Positions 1 to 8,832 of a stretch of DNA of 49,913 nt are shown here, in pieces (the first letter of the stretch is position 1; each line of letters starts with the position of its first letter). The DNA lies in contig JAFGPX010000038.1 in assembly GCA_016935975.1 (NCBI GenBank), positions 1-49,913 on the forward strand, in the 5' to 3' direction. The notes beneath the pieces were generated by a model, which saw only the letters and a program-made list of their open reading frames with translations, had not been told where the DNA came from and made no database searches. The stretch comes from Deltaproteobacteria bacterium. GTDB lineage: Bacteria > Myxococcota_A > Polyangia > Fen-1088. Position numbers and translations under genes: made by a program.

Positions 1-710
1 AACGTCCCGTTGAGGTAGGTGCGGAAATGGCCGTGCAGGGGGGTGAAGTACGTCACGTTTCCGGTGTCGGGCGCGATCGTGGCCAACACGTGGTTGTGCA
101 GGGCTCGCTCGTAGTAGTCGGCATAGTCCATGCGTGGATTCCTCGCGAACAGCAGCGACGTCAACTTGAGCATGTTGTGGGTGTTGCACGACTCCGCGGT
201 CGTGGCGGGCAGGGACGCGCCGCCGTCGATGGAGGGGCCGGCTTCCACTCCGCGCTTGTCGAGCCATTCGCGGAACGAGCTGCCGCCGATGCGAAAAGCA
301 TGCTTTCCCGAGAGCAGCTTCCAGAAGCTCTCGGGGGCCTGCAGGCTGGTCGAGTCGCCGCTCAAGTTGCCCGCGTGCGCGATGCCGATGGCGTGGGCGA
401 TGTGCGTGTTGGCGTGCAGGTTCTGCAGGTTGTCCTGCCCCGAGGCCAGAGGCGTCATGAACCACGAGCGATTGAAGAGCTTGGCCGCGTCGACGTACTT
501 CTGCTGGCCCGTGATCGAGAAGAGGGTCGAGAACGCGTCGCCCATGGCGCCGAATTCGTTCTGTGGGTTCTTGCTCCCATCGGTGCGGAAGATACTCTCG
601 ATGGTCGCGGCCGAAAGCCGGGCGAGCCGTCCCTGAAAGTAGTCGCCCATCTTCGTCGCGACGTCGAGCGCTTGCTGGCTTCCGAGATAGTGGTGGGCGT
701 CGAGCAGCTG
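1..710 (-). pseudogene. GH127-family glycosidase, fragment lacking its 5' part (also cut by window edge)
   Basis: Read on the minus strand in one open frame, this encodes the middle of a glycoside hydrolase family 127 (former DUF1680, beta-L-arabinofuranosidase-like) protein. Recognisable blocks in order are LLDAHHYLGSQALDVATKM, EFGAMGDAFSTLFSITGQQ, NLHANTHIAHAIG, AESCNTHNMLKLTSLLF and MDYYERALHNHVLATI. The Glu and Cys of the ESCNT block are in the region that holds catalytic and metal-ligand residues in characterised GH127 enzymes. About 170-200 residues normally precede the LLDAHH block. Here family similarity stops at base 710, exactly where a direct repeat begins, and the frame continues as repeat-derived sequence without a start codon. 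The C-terminus lies beyond base 1. I infer a broken gene; an assembly join is the alternative. Confidence 0.75.
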
Positions 711-764
711 GGTATGGGGGCAAAGGAGACGTAGTCTCCGGGTATAGGGGGCAAAGGAGACGTA
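711..764. repeat. Two tandem 23-24 bp direct repeats with an internal hairpin
   Basis: A unit beginning GGTAT(G/A)GGGG and ending CAAAGGAGACGTA occurs at 711-733 and again at 741-764, separated by GTCTCCG. The end of unit 1 plus the spacer forms the hairpin GGAGAC-GTA-GTCTCC (725-739). The repeat abuts the point where the GH127 coding sequence breaks off. Confidence 0.8.
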
Positions 765-773
765 AGAAGTAGC

Positions 774-825
774 CGATTGCGGGAGTCGAGCGAAGCCGGA
801 GGCGGAGCTCGCATTCCCGCAATCG
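774..825. repeat. REP-like two-tier hairpin
   Basis: Perfect 11-base arms CGATTGCGGGA (774-784) and TCCCGCAATCG (815-825) enclose a second pair of arms, CGAGC (787-791) and GCTCG (807-811), around a 15-base loop. This two-tier shape is typical of repetitive extragenic palindromes mobilised by RAYT transposases. No transposase is visible in the window. Confidence 0.7.
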
Positions 826-1161
826 CAGGTTGGATGAAACGCTGGCGCGGCAGCTTGGCGGCTCGCTCGCCTATGCAATCGTTGTCCGGCTTTCGGGCCA
901 ACCGCCATCGCCGTTCGCGGCTCTCGCTCCGATCATGGGGCTGTCCCAGACGGAGTTGCGGGCATCCGCCGTGAGGTTGTCGGTCGGTGCCTCGTCGGCT
1001 GCGGCGACCACGTCCCACCTACGGCCCCAGAAGGGGACATCCCCCACGAGGGACTGTCGACAACGATTCCAACAGCTCGTCGGCGAGTCCCTGCTAGTCT
1101 GGGCATTCGTTCGGCGCTCCTCTTCGTTTCGATCGGCCAGACCAAAAAGCGCATTGCTTCC
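826..1161. other. Intergenic stretch with further palindromes, no gene recognised
   Basis: None of the open frames here carries a recognisable protein. The stretch holds a short palindrome GGGGA-CA-TCCCC near 1033-1044. It also holds a second two-tier inverted repeat, AGGGACT (1049-1055) with AGTCCCT (1086-1092) around inner CGAC/GTCG. The ygiQ promoter should lie in its right part, but I see no convincing -35/-10 pair. Confidence 0.5.
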
Positions 1162-3204
1162 ATGAACCCCAGTCCCTCAGGTCCGTCAAAGTCGGCGCAG
1201 CGTTGGCAGGTTGTTGCGCCGGCGCTGTTGCGACCTTCGCTGTTTGCGCGCCGAAAGCACTGGGCCAAGCGCTTCGGCCCGGCCGGGATCTTGCCCATGT
1301 CGCGGGACGAGATGGAAGCGCTCGGCTGGGACGCCTGTGACGTGATCCTGGTCACCGGCGACGCCTACGTGGACCACCCCAGCTTCGGTGCCGCACTGAT
1401 CGGCCGCGTGCTCGAGGAACAGGGCTTCCGTGTCGGCATCCTTGCGCAACCGCCTTGGCGATCCGCCGACGCTTTCGCCGCGCTCGGCGCACCGGCGGTC
1501 ATGTTCGGCGTCACGGCCGGAAACATGGACTCGATGGTCAACCACTACACGTCCGAGCGCCGCATCCGCAGCGACGATGCCTATTCGCCCGATGGTCGGG
1601 CCGGCTTGCGTCCGGATCGCGCGGCCATCGTCTACGCGCAACGCTGTCGCGAAGCCTTCCCGGACGTGCCCGTCGTTCTCGGCGGCATCGAGGCCAGCTT
1701 GCGCCGTGCCGCCCACTTCGACTACTGGTCCGAGAAGGTGCGTCGCTCGCTGCTGCTCGACGCCAAGGCCGACCTCTTGGTCTTCGGCAACGGCGAGCGA
1801 CAGGTGGTCGAGATCGCGCACCGGCTGGCCGCGCGCGAGCCCCTCGCCCAACTCGCCGACGTCCGCGGCACGGCCTGCGCTCGCCCCGCGGGTTTCCAGC
1901 CCGACGGATACACGCTGATCGACGCACGCGCGCCGGAAGCGCGGCTCTCTGCCGCCGGGCCCGCTCCCCAGGCCGTGCGCCTGCCTTCCTTCGAGGCCGT
2001 TGCGCGTTCGCCGCTGCTCTACGCCCACGCCTCGCGCGTGCTGCATCTCGAATCGAACCCGGGCAACGCGCGGCCGCTCGTGCAACGCCACGGCGATCGC
2101 GATGTCTGGCTCAATCCGCCGGCCCTGCCCCTGCCCACCGAGGATCTCGACGCGATCTACGAGCTGCCCTTCTCGCGCCGGCCGCATCCCGGCTATGGCG
2201 GCCGGCCGATACCGGCCTACGAGATGATCAAGGCCTCGGTGAGCATCCTGCGCGGCTGCTTCGGCGGCTGCACCTTCTGTTCGCTGACCGAGCACGAAGG
2301 CCGCATCATCCAAAGCCGGTCGGCGGCGTCGGTGCTGCGCGAGATCGAGGCCGTGCGCGACAGGACACCGGGGTTTTCGGGCGTGATCTCCGATCTGGGG
2401 GGACCGACGGCCAACATGTACCGGCAGGGCTGCCGCACGCCGGCCATCGAAGCGGCGTGCCGCCGCCTGTCCTGCCTTTATCCCGCCATCTGTCCCAACC
2501 TCGACACCAGCCATGCGGCGCTGATCGAGCTGTACCGCCACGCCCGCCGGGTGCGCGGGGTGAAGAAGATCACCATCGGCTCCGGCATTCGCTTCGACCT
2601 GGCGGTCCGCTCGCCCGAGTACGTCGCAGAACTCGCGCGCCACCACGTGGGGGGCTATCTCAAGATCGCCCCCGAGCACACCCAGCCGGGGCCCCTCGGC
2701 AAGATGCAGAAGCCGGGCGTGGGCAGCTACGAGAGATTCCGCGCCATGTTCGACCGCTTCTCGCGGCAGGCCGGAAAGGAGCAGTACCTCGTCCCCTATT
2801 TCATGGCCGCGCACCCCGGCACCACCGACGCGGACATGGTGGCGTTGGCGCTGTGGTGCAAACGCAACGGTTTCCGGCCCGACCAAGTGCAGGTCTTTCT
2901 GCCCGCCCCGATGGCGCTGGCCACCGCCATGTACCACAGCGGGCACGACCCGCTCGCGCGCCTCGACCGCGGCGCGCCGCCGACGGTGCCGGTGAGCAAG
3001 GGCACGGCGAAGCGGAAGCTACAGAAGGCGTTCCTGCGCTACCACGATCCCGAGAACTGGCCCATGCTTCGCCGGGCGCTCGCGCGTCTGGGACGGCGGG
3101 ATCTCATTGGGCATGGCAGAGCTTGCCTCATGCCGCCCGAACTACCGCGGCCCAAGGCGCGAGCAGGGACACGGCGCAAAGCTAGATCTGGCCGGTCTGG
3201 ATGA
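1162..3204 (+). CDS. ygiQ: YgiQ family radical SAM protein
   Basis: 680 aa. A radical S-adenosylmethionine enzyme of the YgiQ (UPF0313) family; the reaction is not established. The N-terminal block reads [20 protein letters not shown] followed by [13 protein letters not shown], the family signature. The radical SAM cluster motif CxxxCxxC is [10 protein letters not shown] with cysteines at residues 366, 370 and 373. A Lys/Arg-rich tail of about 20 residues closes the protein. Length and full-length collinearity with the E. coli family are good. The ATG at 1162 has no clear Shine-Dalgarno sequence, but only about 25 residues precede the conserved region, so the start is near correct. The 3' end overlaps the convergent PhaR-like gene by 23 bases. 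Confidence 0.93.
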   Translation: MNPSPSGPSKSAQRWQVVAPALLRPSLFARRKHWAKRFGPAGILPMSRDEMEALGWDACDVILVTGDAYVDHPSFGAALIGRVLEEQGFRVGILAQPPWRSADAFAALGAPAVMFGVTAGNMDSMVNHYTSERRIRSDDAYSPDGRAGLRPDRAAIVYAQRCREAFPDVPVVLGGIEASLRRAAHFDYWSEKVRRSLLLDAKADLLVFGNGERQVVEIAHRLAAREPLAQLADVRGTACARPAGFQPDGYTLIDARAPEARLSAAGPAPQAVRLPSFEAVARSPLLYAHASRVLHLESNPGNARPLVQRHGDRDVWLNPPALPLPTEDLDAIYELPFSRRPHPGYGGRPIPAYEMIKASVSILRGCFGGCTFCSLTEHEGRIIQSRSAASVLREIEAVRDRTPGFSGVISDLGGPTANMYRQGCRTPAIEAACRRLSCLYPAICPNLDTSHAALIELYRHARRVRGVKKITIGSGIRFDLAVRSPEYVAELARHHVGGYLKIAPEHTQPGPLGKMQKPGVGSYERFRAMFDRFSRQAGKEQYLVPYFMAAHPGTTDADMVALALWCKRNGFRPDQVQVFLPAPMALATAMYHSGHDPLARLDRGAPPTVPVSKGTAKRKLQKAFLRYHDPENWPMLRRALARLGRRDLIGHGRACLMPPELPRPKARAGTRRKARSGRSG

Positions 3205-3424
3205 TCCGGCGCAGGCCGGCAACCGGCAGGCGCGGGCCGCGTTTCTCTTCCTCGAAGATGATAAGGGCGAGGGTTGCGGCCGTCAGATCGCTGTTGGTGT
3301 CCTTGGCAATGACTCGGATCTCTTCGCCGTTGCGGACGAGAGCAGCAACCTGGCTGAGAGTCACGTAGTGACTCTCCTGCGTGTCGTACAGCTTGCGGTT
3401 CGAGTAGCGTCTGATGATGCGCAT
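3182..3424 (-). CDS. PhaR-type polyhydroxyalkanoate synthesis regulator, DNA-binding domain only
   Basis: 80 aa. The protein opens [16 protein letters not shown], with [17 protein letters not shown] next. This is the PHA accumulation regulator DNA-binding domain (PF07879) that in PhaR controls phasin and PHA synthase genes. The C-terminal regulatory domain of full-length PhaR is absent; the protein ends soon after the domain. I chose the ATG at 3424 because family members begin MRIIKRY; an in-frame ATG at 3442 would add six residues. Neither has a good Shine-Dalgarno sequence. No PHA synthase or phasin gene is in the window, so the target is unknown. It overlaps the ygiQ 3' end on the opposite strand. 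Confidence 0.85.
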   Translation of the reverse strand: MRIIRRYSNRKLYDTQESHYVTLSQVAALVRNGEEIRVIAKDTNSDLTAATLALIIFEEEKRGPRLPVAGLRRIIQTGQI

Positions 3425-3574
3425 GGTGACGGAGTATGCCATAGATTCGGCCCAGAGCGCCAATGAAGTAATCGAACCGAAAAACACAGAGCACGGGGAG
3501 GGAGCAGAGACTCGATCGCGAAGACTCGATCGCGAGGGCTGCTTGGGACACGAGCGGCGGGTATCCTTGTCGGC
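3425..3574. other. Short intergenic region with tandem repeat and ACAGAG-type motif
   Basis: Contains a 14-base unit AGACTCGATCGCGA repeated twice in tandem (about 3507-3534) and the string ACACAGAGCACGGGGAGG (3484-3501). That string resembles degenerate copies elsewhere in the window, near 26664-26763 and 41354-41404. It separates the divergent PhaR-like and M23 genes, so both promoters must lie here. Confidence 0.5.
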
Positions 3575-4387
3575 ATGGTGCCCGGCAAACGGCGAAGCGA
3601 TGCGGCCAGTCTTGCCGTGCTGGCCTGCCTGCTCGCCGCCGCGGGAGCTTTGCCGTCCTCTGCCACCGCTCGGGGCAAGAAGGCCGCCGCGAAGCCCGCG
3701 CCGGAGCCGCCCGCTGCCCACATCGCCCTGGCCTCCGCGCCGCCGCAGACCACCGTGCTGTCGCTGCCCTTCGACGGCGCCTGGGGCGTGATCCAGGGCA
3801 AGGACAGCCAAGGCACGCACAAAGGCTATGCCGCGTACGCGCTCGACTTCGTTCCGGCCGAGCCCAACCCGCAGGCCCTCGACGAAGCCGCGTTCCGCGA
3901 GCGCAAGCGTCTTGCCGAGCACCCCTGCTACGGCCGGCCCGTGCTCGCCCCGGCCCCGGGCCGCGTGGTGTGGGTCCACGACGGCGAGCGCGAGCTGCCG
4001 CCCTTCCGGCAGACCCGCAAGCACGAAGCCGGCAACTTCGTCATCATCGAGCACAGAAAGGACGAGTACACCGAGTTCCGCCACCTGCAGCCGGGCTCCA
4101 TCCCGGTGAAGAAAGGCGACCGGGTCCTGGCGGGGCAGCGCATCGGCCGCTGCGGCAACTCGGGCAACGCCGTGACGCCGCACCTGCACTTTGCCTTCCT
4201 CGGGTCGTTCGACCCCATCGCCACGCGCCCCTTCCGCCTGTCGAACTACGAGGTCATGGTCGCGCCCAACGTGTGGAAGCCGGGCGATGGCGACCTCAAG
4301 GTCGGCCAGATCATCCGGCCGGCGCCAGGCGACGCTACGTCGAGGAGCCCGGGGCGCGCGCCGAGTTGGCCGCCCCCGCGGCCCTGA
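3575..4387 (+). CDS. M23 family metallopeptidase (secreted LytM-type)
   Basis: 270 aa. A predicted peptidoglycan endopeptidase or inactive LytM-type regulator acting in the periplasm. An N-terminal segment with Lys/Arg then a hydrophobic run (about residues 5-30) looks like a signal peptide. The M23 core starts near residue 60: GTHKGYAAYALDF supplies the first His and Asp of the zinc site, GRVVWVHDG follows, and HLQPGSIPVKKGDRV leads to GNSGNAVTPHLHF with the HxH motif. The ATG at 3575 directly precedes the basic n-region. The gene is followed after 46 bases by the dsbD-like gene on the same strand, so they may be co-transcribed. Confidence 0.87.
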   Translation: MVPGKRRSDAASLAVLACLLAAAGALPSSATARGKKAAAKPAPEPPAAHIALASAPPQTTVLSLPFDGAWGVIQGKDSQGTHKGYAAYALDFVPAEPNPQALDEAAFRERKRLAEHPCYGRPVLAPAPGRVVWVHDGERELPPFRQTRKHEAGNFVIIEHRKDEYTEFRHLQPGSIPVKKGDRVLAGQRIGRCGNSGNAVTPHLHFAFLGSFDPIATRPFRLSNYEVMVAPNVWKPGDGDLKVGQIIRPAPGDATSRSPGRAPSWPPPRP

Positions 4388-4433
4388 CGTGAGCGCGGTT
4401 TCTGCGCTGGTGCCGCCGTGGTAGATCCTCGTC

Positions 4434-5759
4434 GTGCGATTCATGCGGCGCACATCCACTTGCCGCGCGCGCGTGGGCTGGGCGGCCGTCCTCGTGGGAC
4501 TGCCGGCAACCTTGCCGCCTTTGTGCGCCGGCGCCGGCGATTTCACCGAAGCGGCGTCGCGCGGCACCGCGCACGCCTTTCTCTTCGCCCTGACCGCGGG
4601 CTTCCTCACGTCGCTCACGCCTTGCGTGTATCCGATGATTCCGATCACGGTCAGCATCTTCGGCGGGCGCGGGGTTTCCTCGCGCGCCTGGGCCTTCGTC
4701 CTGGCCACGGCCTATGTCGCCGGCATCGCCGTCATGTTCGGCACGCTGGGCACGACCTTCGCGCTGCTCGGCAAGGCCTTCGGGACTTTCTTGGCCAATC
4801 CGTGGGTCGTGGTCCCGCTCGCGATTCTCTTCTTTGCCATGGCCGCGTCCATGTTCGGCGCCTTCGACCTGGCCCTGCCCGCGGCCCTGCAAGGAAGGCT
4901 TTCGCGCGTAGGGGGACGCGGCCTTCCCGGCGCGTTCTCGATGGGGCTCGTAGGCGGGCTCATCGCCGCGCCCTGCACCGGCCCGCCCCTGGCCGGCATC
5001 CTGGCCTACGTCGCGACCACGCGCGACGCGGGCTTCGGCTTCCTCTTGCTCTCCACCTACGCCGCCGGCCTCGGCGTGCCTTTCTGGGCCATTGCAGGCT
5101 TCTCGATGCAATTGCCGAGATCGGGATCCTGGATGAACGCCGTCAAGAGCGTGTTCGGCATCGCGCTCCTGGTGGCGGGCCTGTACTACCTGCGCCCCGT
5201 CCTGCCCGCGCTGGCGCGCCTGGGCGGCGGCAGCCACCTGGCCCTGGCCGTCGCCCTCGCCGCCATCGTGGCCGGCGTCGCGCTCGGCGCCGTCCACCTG
5301 TCCTTCGGATCCGGCACAGGCAAGGCCGCGCGCAAGCTCGCCGGCATCGTGCTGGTCGCCTCCGGCGTCTTCGCGTCCATCAACTACCTGCTGACCCCCG
5401 CCGTGCGCATCGAGTGGCTGCGCTCGGAGCCTGCGGCCGTGGCCGCCGCGCGAGAGCAGGGCAAGCCCTTGCTCGTCGACTTCATGGCGGACTGGTGCCT
5501 GCCCTGCCAGGAGATGGACGTCAAGGTCTTCGGCCACCCCGAGGTCGCGCCCACGCTCGCCGCGTTCGTCCTGCTGCGCATCGACCTCACCCGCGAAAAC
5601 GACGACGAGTCCCTCGCCGCTCTCAAGGCCAAGTACCGGGTCGACACCCTGCCCGCGGTGCGCATCGCCACGGCCGAAGGCCGTCTGCTGGCGCAGATCG
5701 ATCGGCTGGTCCCCTGGCGGGAATTCGTGGCCACCGCGACGCGGGCCAGGCCGCGCTGA
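4434..5759 (+). CDS. DsbD-like thiol:disulfide interchange protein (no N-terminal alpha domain)
   Basis: 441 aa. An inner-membrane reductant transporter moving electrons from cytoplasmic thioredoxin to the periplasm. A signal-like N-terminus is followed by a DsbD-beta/CcdA-type eight-helix region. The two redox cysteines are in SLTPCVYPMIP and AAPCTGPPLAG. A C-terminal thioredoxin-fold domain carries WCLPC at residues 354-358. The N-terminal DsbD-alpha immunoglobulin-like domain of E. coli DsbD is missing, so the periplasmic partner must differ. Start is GTG 4434; ATG 4443 is three codons downstream and neither has a clear ribosome site. Cytochrome c maturation or disulfide repair are possible roles. 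Confidence 0.88.
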   Translation: MRFMRRTSTCRARVGWAAVLVGLPATLPPLCAGAGDFTEAASRGTAHAFLFALTAGFLTSLTPCVYPMIPITVSIFGGRGVSSRAWAFVLATAYVAGIAVMFGTLGTTFALLGKAFGTFLANPWVVVPLAILFFAMAASMFGAFDLALPAALQGRLSRVGGRGLPGAFSMGLVGGLIAAPCTGPPLAGILAYVATTRDAGFGFLLLSTYAAGLGVPFWAIAGFSMQLPRSGSWMNAVKSVFGIALLVAGLYYLRPVLPALARLGGGSHLALAVALAAIVAGVALGAVHLSFGSGTGKAARKLAGIVLVASGVFASINYLLTPAVRIEWLRSEPAAVAAAREQGKPLLVDFMADWCLPCQEMDVKVFGHPEVAPTLAAFVLLRIDLTRENDDESLAALKAKYRVDTLPAVRIATAEGRLLAQIDRLVPWREFVATATRARPR

Positions 5760-5798
5760 CGCGAGCTTGCTGCCACGCCCCATTGTCTGGCCGAGGCA

Positions 5799-6689
5799 AT
5801 GGGTGGAGAATTCTCCTTCATGGCGATCCCCCCAAAATTCGAACCACCGGTGTTGCCTGGTTCCCGTGCGCGGTTGCCGCTCCCGCTGATGGGAGCCGTG
5901 CTGATCGCCATCGCCCTGTCAGTCGTCGCCTACACGCTGTATCACGAACGCGCGAAGACGAATGCTCTGGTCGGCTCCACCCAGAAGAACCTCGCGGCCG
6001 CCACGGCCAGGGTGGCCGAGCTGGAAGCCCGGAAGCTGCAGCTCGAGGCCGACAAGGAAGCCCTGGAGACGGCCAAGGCGGAATTGTCGAAGAGCGTGGA
6101 GGCCAAGGAAGGCGAGCTTCACCAGCTCAAGGGAACCTACGACAGCTTTCGCCAGAAGATGAAAGCCGAGATCGCCCGCGGCGACATCAACCTCGAGCAG
6201 ACGGGCGGCAGGCTGCGCGTGGGCATGGTCGACAAGATCCTGTTCGATCCCGGGGAGGCCCAGATCTCGAAGCGCGGCGAGGCGGTGCTGGCGCGCGTGG
6301 CGGAAGCCCTGTCGAGCATTCCCGACAAGCAGATCCAGGTTTCGGGCCACACCGACACGATGCCCATCAACAGCCCGCTCGCCGAGAAGTACCCGACCAA
6401 CTGGGAGCTGTCCACGGCGCGGGCCACGCAGGTGGTCCGCTTCCTGGCCGAAAAGGCGGGCGTCCCGCCGCAAAGGCTGGTGGCGAGCGGCTACGGCGAG
6501 TTCCATCCCATCGCCGGCAACAAGACACCGGCCGGTCGCGCCAGGAACCGTCGCATCGAGATCCTCCTGACGCCCATGTTGGCGCCGCGGACGATGTCGA
6601 AAGCGAAGTTGGAAGCCGCCGTGGAGAAGCAGGCCGACAAGCGCGCCAAGGCCGACAAGAGGACGGACAAGAGATCTCGCCGAAGGTGA
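5799..6689 (+). CDS. OmpA-domain envelope protein with TM anchor and coiled coil
   Basis: 296 aa. One membrane helix (about residues 29-48) anchors the protein. A Glu/Lys/Ala-rich coiled coil follows (about 55-120). An OmpA-like peptidoglycan-binding domain occupies about 150-265, with VDKILFDPGEAQI, VSGHTDTMPI and ARNRRIEILLTP; the NRRIEI block and the Asp/Arg pair are the diaminopimelate-binding region. A very basic Lys/Arg/Asp tail ends it. The architecture resembles MotB/TolR-like or gliding-motility stator proteins, but no MotA/TolQ partner is adjacent. ATG 5820 is an alternative start seven codons on; the ATG at 5799 has GAGG five bases upstream. Confidence 0.85.
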   Translation: MGGEFSFMAIPPKFEPPVLPGSRARLPLPLMGAVLIAIALSVVAYTLYHERAKTNALVGSTQKNLAAATARVAELEARKLQLEADKEALETAKAELSKSVEAKEGELHQLKGTYDSFRQKMKAEIARGDINLEQTGGRLRVGMVDKILFDPGEAQISKRGEAVLARVAEALSSIPDKQIQVSGHTDTMPINSPLAEKYPTNWELSTARATQVVRFLAEKAGVPPQRLVASGYGEFHPIAGNKTPAGRARNRRIEILLTPMLAPRTMSKAKLEAAVEKQADKRAKADKRTDKRSRRR

Positions 6690-6690
6690 T

Positions 6691-6713
6691 GGCCGGCGTG
6701 GAAGCGGCCGGCC
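6691..6713. terminator. Possible bidirectional hairpin between convergent genes
   Basis: Perfect 7-base arms GGCCGGC (6691-6697) and GCCGGCC (6707-6713) with a 9-base loop sit between the convergent stop codons of the OmpA-domain gene and the RCC1 gene. No T-tract follows, so termination is only suggested by position. Confidence 0.35.
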
Positions 6714-6717
6714 GAGC

Positions 6718-8667
6718 TTACGGGGCTATGATCGGGACATAGCGGGCACCACACCACAGTTGCCGGTACTCGTTGTTGCCCCAGCAGACCACGCCGCCCT
6801 CGGCCGTGATCCCGCAGGTGTGCGAGTCGCCCGCGGCGACCGACACGAACGCACCTGCGGGCGGGCTCGACTGGCCGTACTGGTTGTCGCCCCAACAGAC
6901 CACGCTCCCGTCCGTTCTCACACCGCAGCTATGCAGGCAACCCGCGCTGACCGCGACGAAGTCACCAGCCGGCGCCGCGGCCTGGCCGCTTCCGTTCGCG
7001 CCCCAGCACGCGATGGTGCCGTCGATCTTCACTCCGCAGGTGTGAACACAGCCGGCGCTGATCATGGCAAAGGCGTCGACGGGCGGCGCGGACTGCCCCG
7101 CTCGATTGTCCCCCCAGCACTCCACCCTGCCGTCCAGTCTTCTCGCGCAGGTGTGATTGGCCCCGGCGGCGATGGCAGCGAAGGTGCCGCTGGGCGCGGC
7201 GGTCTGACCGACGTCCCATTCCGCGAGCGGCGCGGAGCCAAGGAACCAGCAGGCGATCGTGCTGTCGCTCCGCAAGGCGCAGAGGTGACCGCTGCCCACG
7301 CCAAGCGACGTGAAGGTACCCTCGGCAGTGGCCGTCTTGGCCGCGGGACACCGACAGATGAGCGTCCCATCGGTCCTGATCCCGCAGGTGTCGCTGTCAG
7401 CCGGCCCGACAATGGAGTAGGAATAGAGAGGGGTAGTACCGATCGCAATGAGCTTGTCGCCCAGGAGGCCGAACGACGTCAATCCCCAACACATGGCGAC
7501 GCCATCGCTCTTGAGGGCGCAGGTGTGGACCACACCCATGCTGAGCGAGGTGAAGACCGCGGTGCGCGGCGTGACTTGCCCCGACGAGTCGTCGCCCCAA
7601 CAAGTCACGTTCCCGTCGGGTCTCGTGCCACAGGCGTGCGACGCGCCAACGCTCACCGAGGTGAAGGTCCCGTCGGGCGGTGGCCCCAGCGCGCTGGGCC
7701 CCTTTCCCCAGCACACGATGGAGCCGTCGCTCCTTGTGCCACAAGCGAATGACCAGGCAGCGCTGACCGAGGTGAAAGTGCCATCGGGTGGCGCTTCGAC
7801 GACATCACCGCTGCGGCCCCAGCAGGCAAGCGTGCCATCGGTCCTGACGCCGCATGCGTATGCACCGCCCGCGCTCACGGATGAGAAGGTCCCGTCGGGC
7901 GGTACGGTGGCAAAATCACTCCCCCCCCAGCAGGCAACGATCTGGTCCGTCCTCAGTGCACATGCTTGGGAACCACCCACGCTGACCGAGAGGAAGGTGC
8001 CGGCCGGCGGCGCCCGCTCGCCGTTCGCGCTACCCCAGCACGCGAGGGTCCCGTCCGTCCGCACACCGCAGGACAGCGAGCTACCTGCGCTGACCGAGGT
8101 GAACGTGCCCGAAGGCGGCGTGGCTTCACCGTACTGGTTGGCGCCCCAGCATGCCAGCGTGCCGTCGGTTCTCAGCGCGCAGGCCTGGCCCTGACCGGTG
8201 CTGACCCCGACGAAGGTGCCGGCGGGAACCGGACCCCAGCGATAGCCAGCTACGGCGCAGTGGTCGTGGTCGTCACCCCAGCAACGGATGCCGCCATCGG
8301 CCGTCAGCGCACAGGTGGCGGAGCCACCGGCGCTCACCATGGCGAAGGGACCGGCAATGCTGGCGGGCTGAGGTGGCGCGGCATCGGCTTTCCAGACCAC
8401 TGTGGCAGGCGTGCACGGCAGGCTCGGGCTGTCCGACAATGCCTCCATTCCCGGGCCGTCCGGTGTTTGTGCGGCGTCCGTGACGTCGCCGACCGTCGGA
8501 GCATCTCCGCCCGCCGCAATGTCTCCGCCCGCCGGGACGTCTGCCCCGGTCGAAGCGTCGACGGCCCCGGCTTCCGGGCGCAGCTTGAGCGCCGCGCCCC
8601 CGCACGCGCCCAACCAGGTGACCAGCCAGACCAACGCCGCCAAAGATCGATGCAAACCTCTCGACAC
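6718..8667 (-). CDS. RCC1-repeat surface lipoprotein
   Basis: About 649 aa from GTG 8667. A lipoprotein signal (hydrophobic run ending LGAC) is followed by an Asp/Gly/Ala-rich linker. Then come about fifteen copies of a 35-40 residue unit of the form VSAG..HTCG(V/I)(R/K)TDG(T/S)(I/V)(A/V)CWG, the RCC1/alpha-tubulin-suppressor repeat that folds into beta-propeller blades. Each unit carries a Cys pair (CGV...CWG), which suggests disulfides outside the cytoplasm. The frame stays open up to an ATG at 8784, but that start would put about 40 arginine-rich residues before the signal. GTG 8667 has GGAGG almost touching it, so the exact start is uncertain. The ligand is unknown; such proteins are common in Myxococcota. 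Confidence 0.8.
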   Translation of the reverse strand: MSRGLHRSLAALVWLVTWLGACGGAALKLRPEAGAVDASTGADVPAGGDIAAGGDAPTVGDVTDAAQTPDGPGMEALSDSPSLPCTPATVVWKADAAPPQPASIAGPFAMVSAGGSATCALTADGGIRCWGDDHDHCAVAGYRWGPVPAGTFVGVSTGQGQACALRTDGTLACWGANQYGEATPPSGTFTSVSAGSSLSCGVRTDGTLACWGSANGERAPPAGTFLSVSVGGSQACALRTDQIVACWGGSDFATVPPDGTFSSVSAGGAYACGVRTDGTLACWGRSGDVVEAPPDGTFTSVSAAWSFACGTRSDGSIVCWGKGPSALGPPPDGTFTSVSVGASHACGTRPDGNVTCWGDDSSGQVTPRTAVFTSLSMGVVHTCALKSDGVAMCWGLTSFGLLGDKLIAIGTTPLYSYSIVGPADSDTCGIRTDGTLICRCPAAKTATAEGTFTSLGVGSGHLCALRSDSTIACWFLGSAPLAEWDVGQTAAPSGTFAAIAAGANHTCARRLDGRVECWGDNRAGQSAPPVDAFAMISAGCVHTCGVKIDGTIACWGANGSGQAAAPAGDFVAVSAGCLHSCGVRTDGSVVCWGDNQYGQSSPPAGAFVSVAAGDSHTCGITAEGGVVCWGNNEYRQLWCGARYVPIIAP

Positions 8668-8832
8668 TCCTCCATGATAGCCCGCCGCTGTTCTGGGCAC
8701 CGCTTCTTTTCCGCACCGACGACGCCACAGACAACGCTTCTCTGCCGCGGCCTTCACATCGATGCGACCTTGCCCCTGCCGCACGGCACTCGTCGCGCCC
8801 TCGTCCGTCGCCCCGCGGGACGATTTCGACGG

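Noticed and set aside
826-1161. Search for the missing GH127 N-terminus on the far side of the repeats
   Set aside because: None of the minus-strand frames here shows GH127 blocks, so a simple insertion into an otherwise intact gene is not supported within the window.
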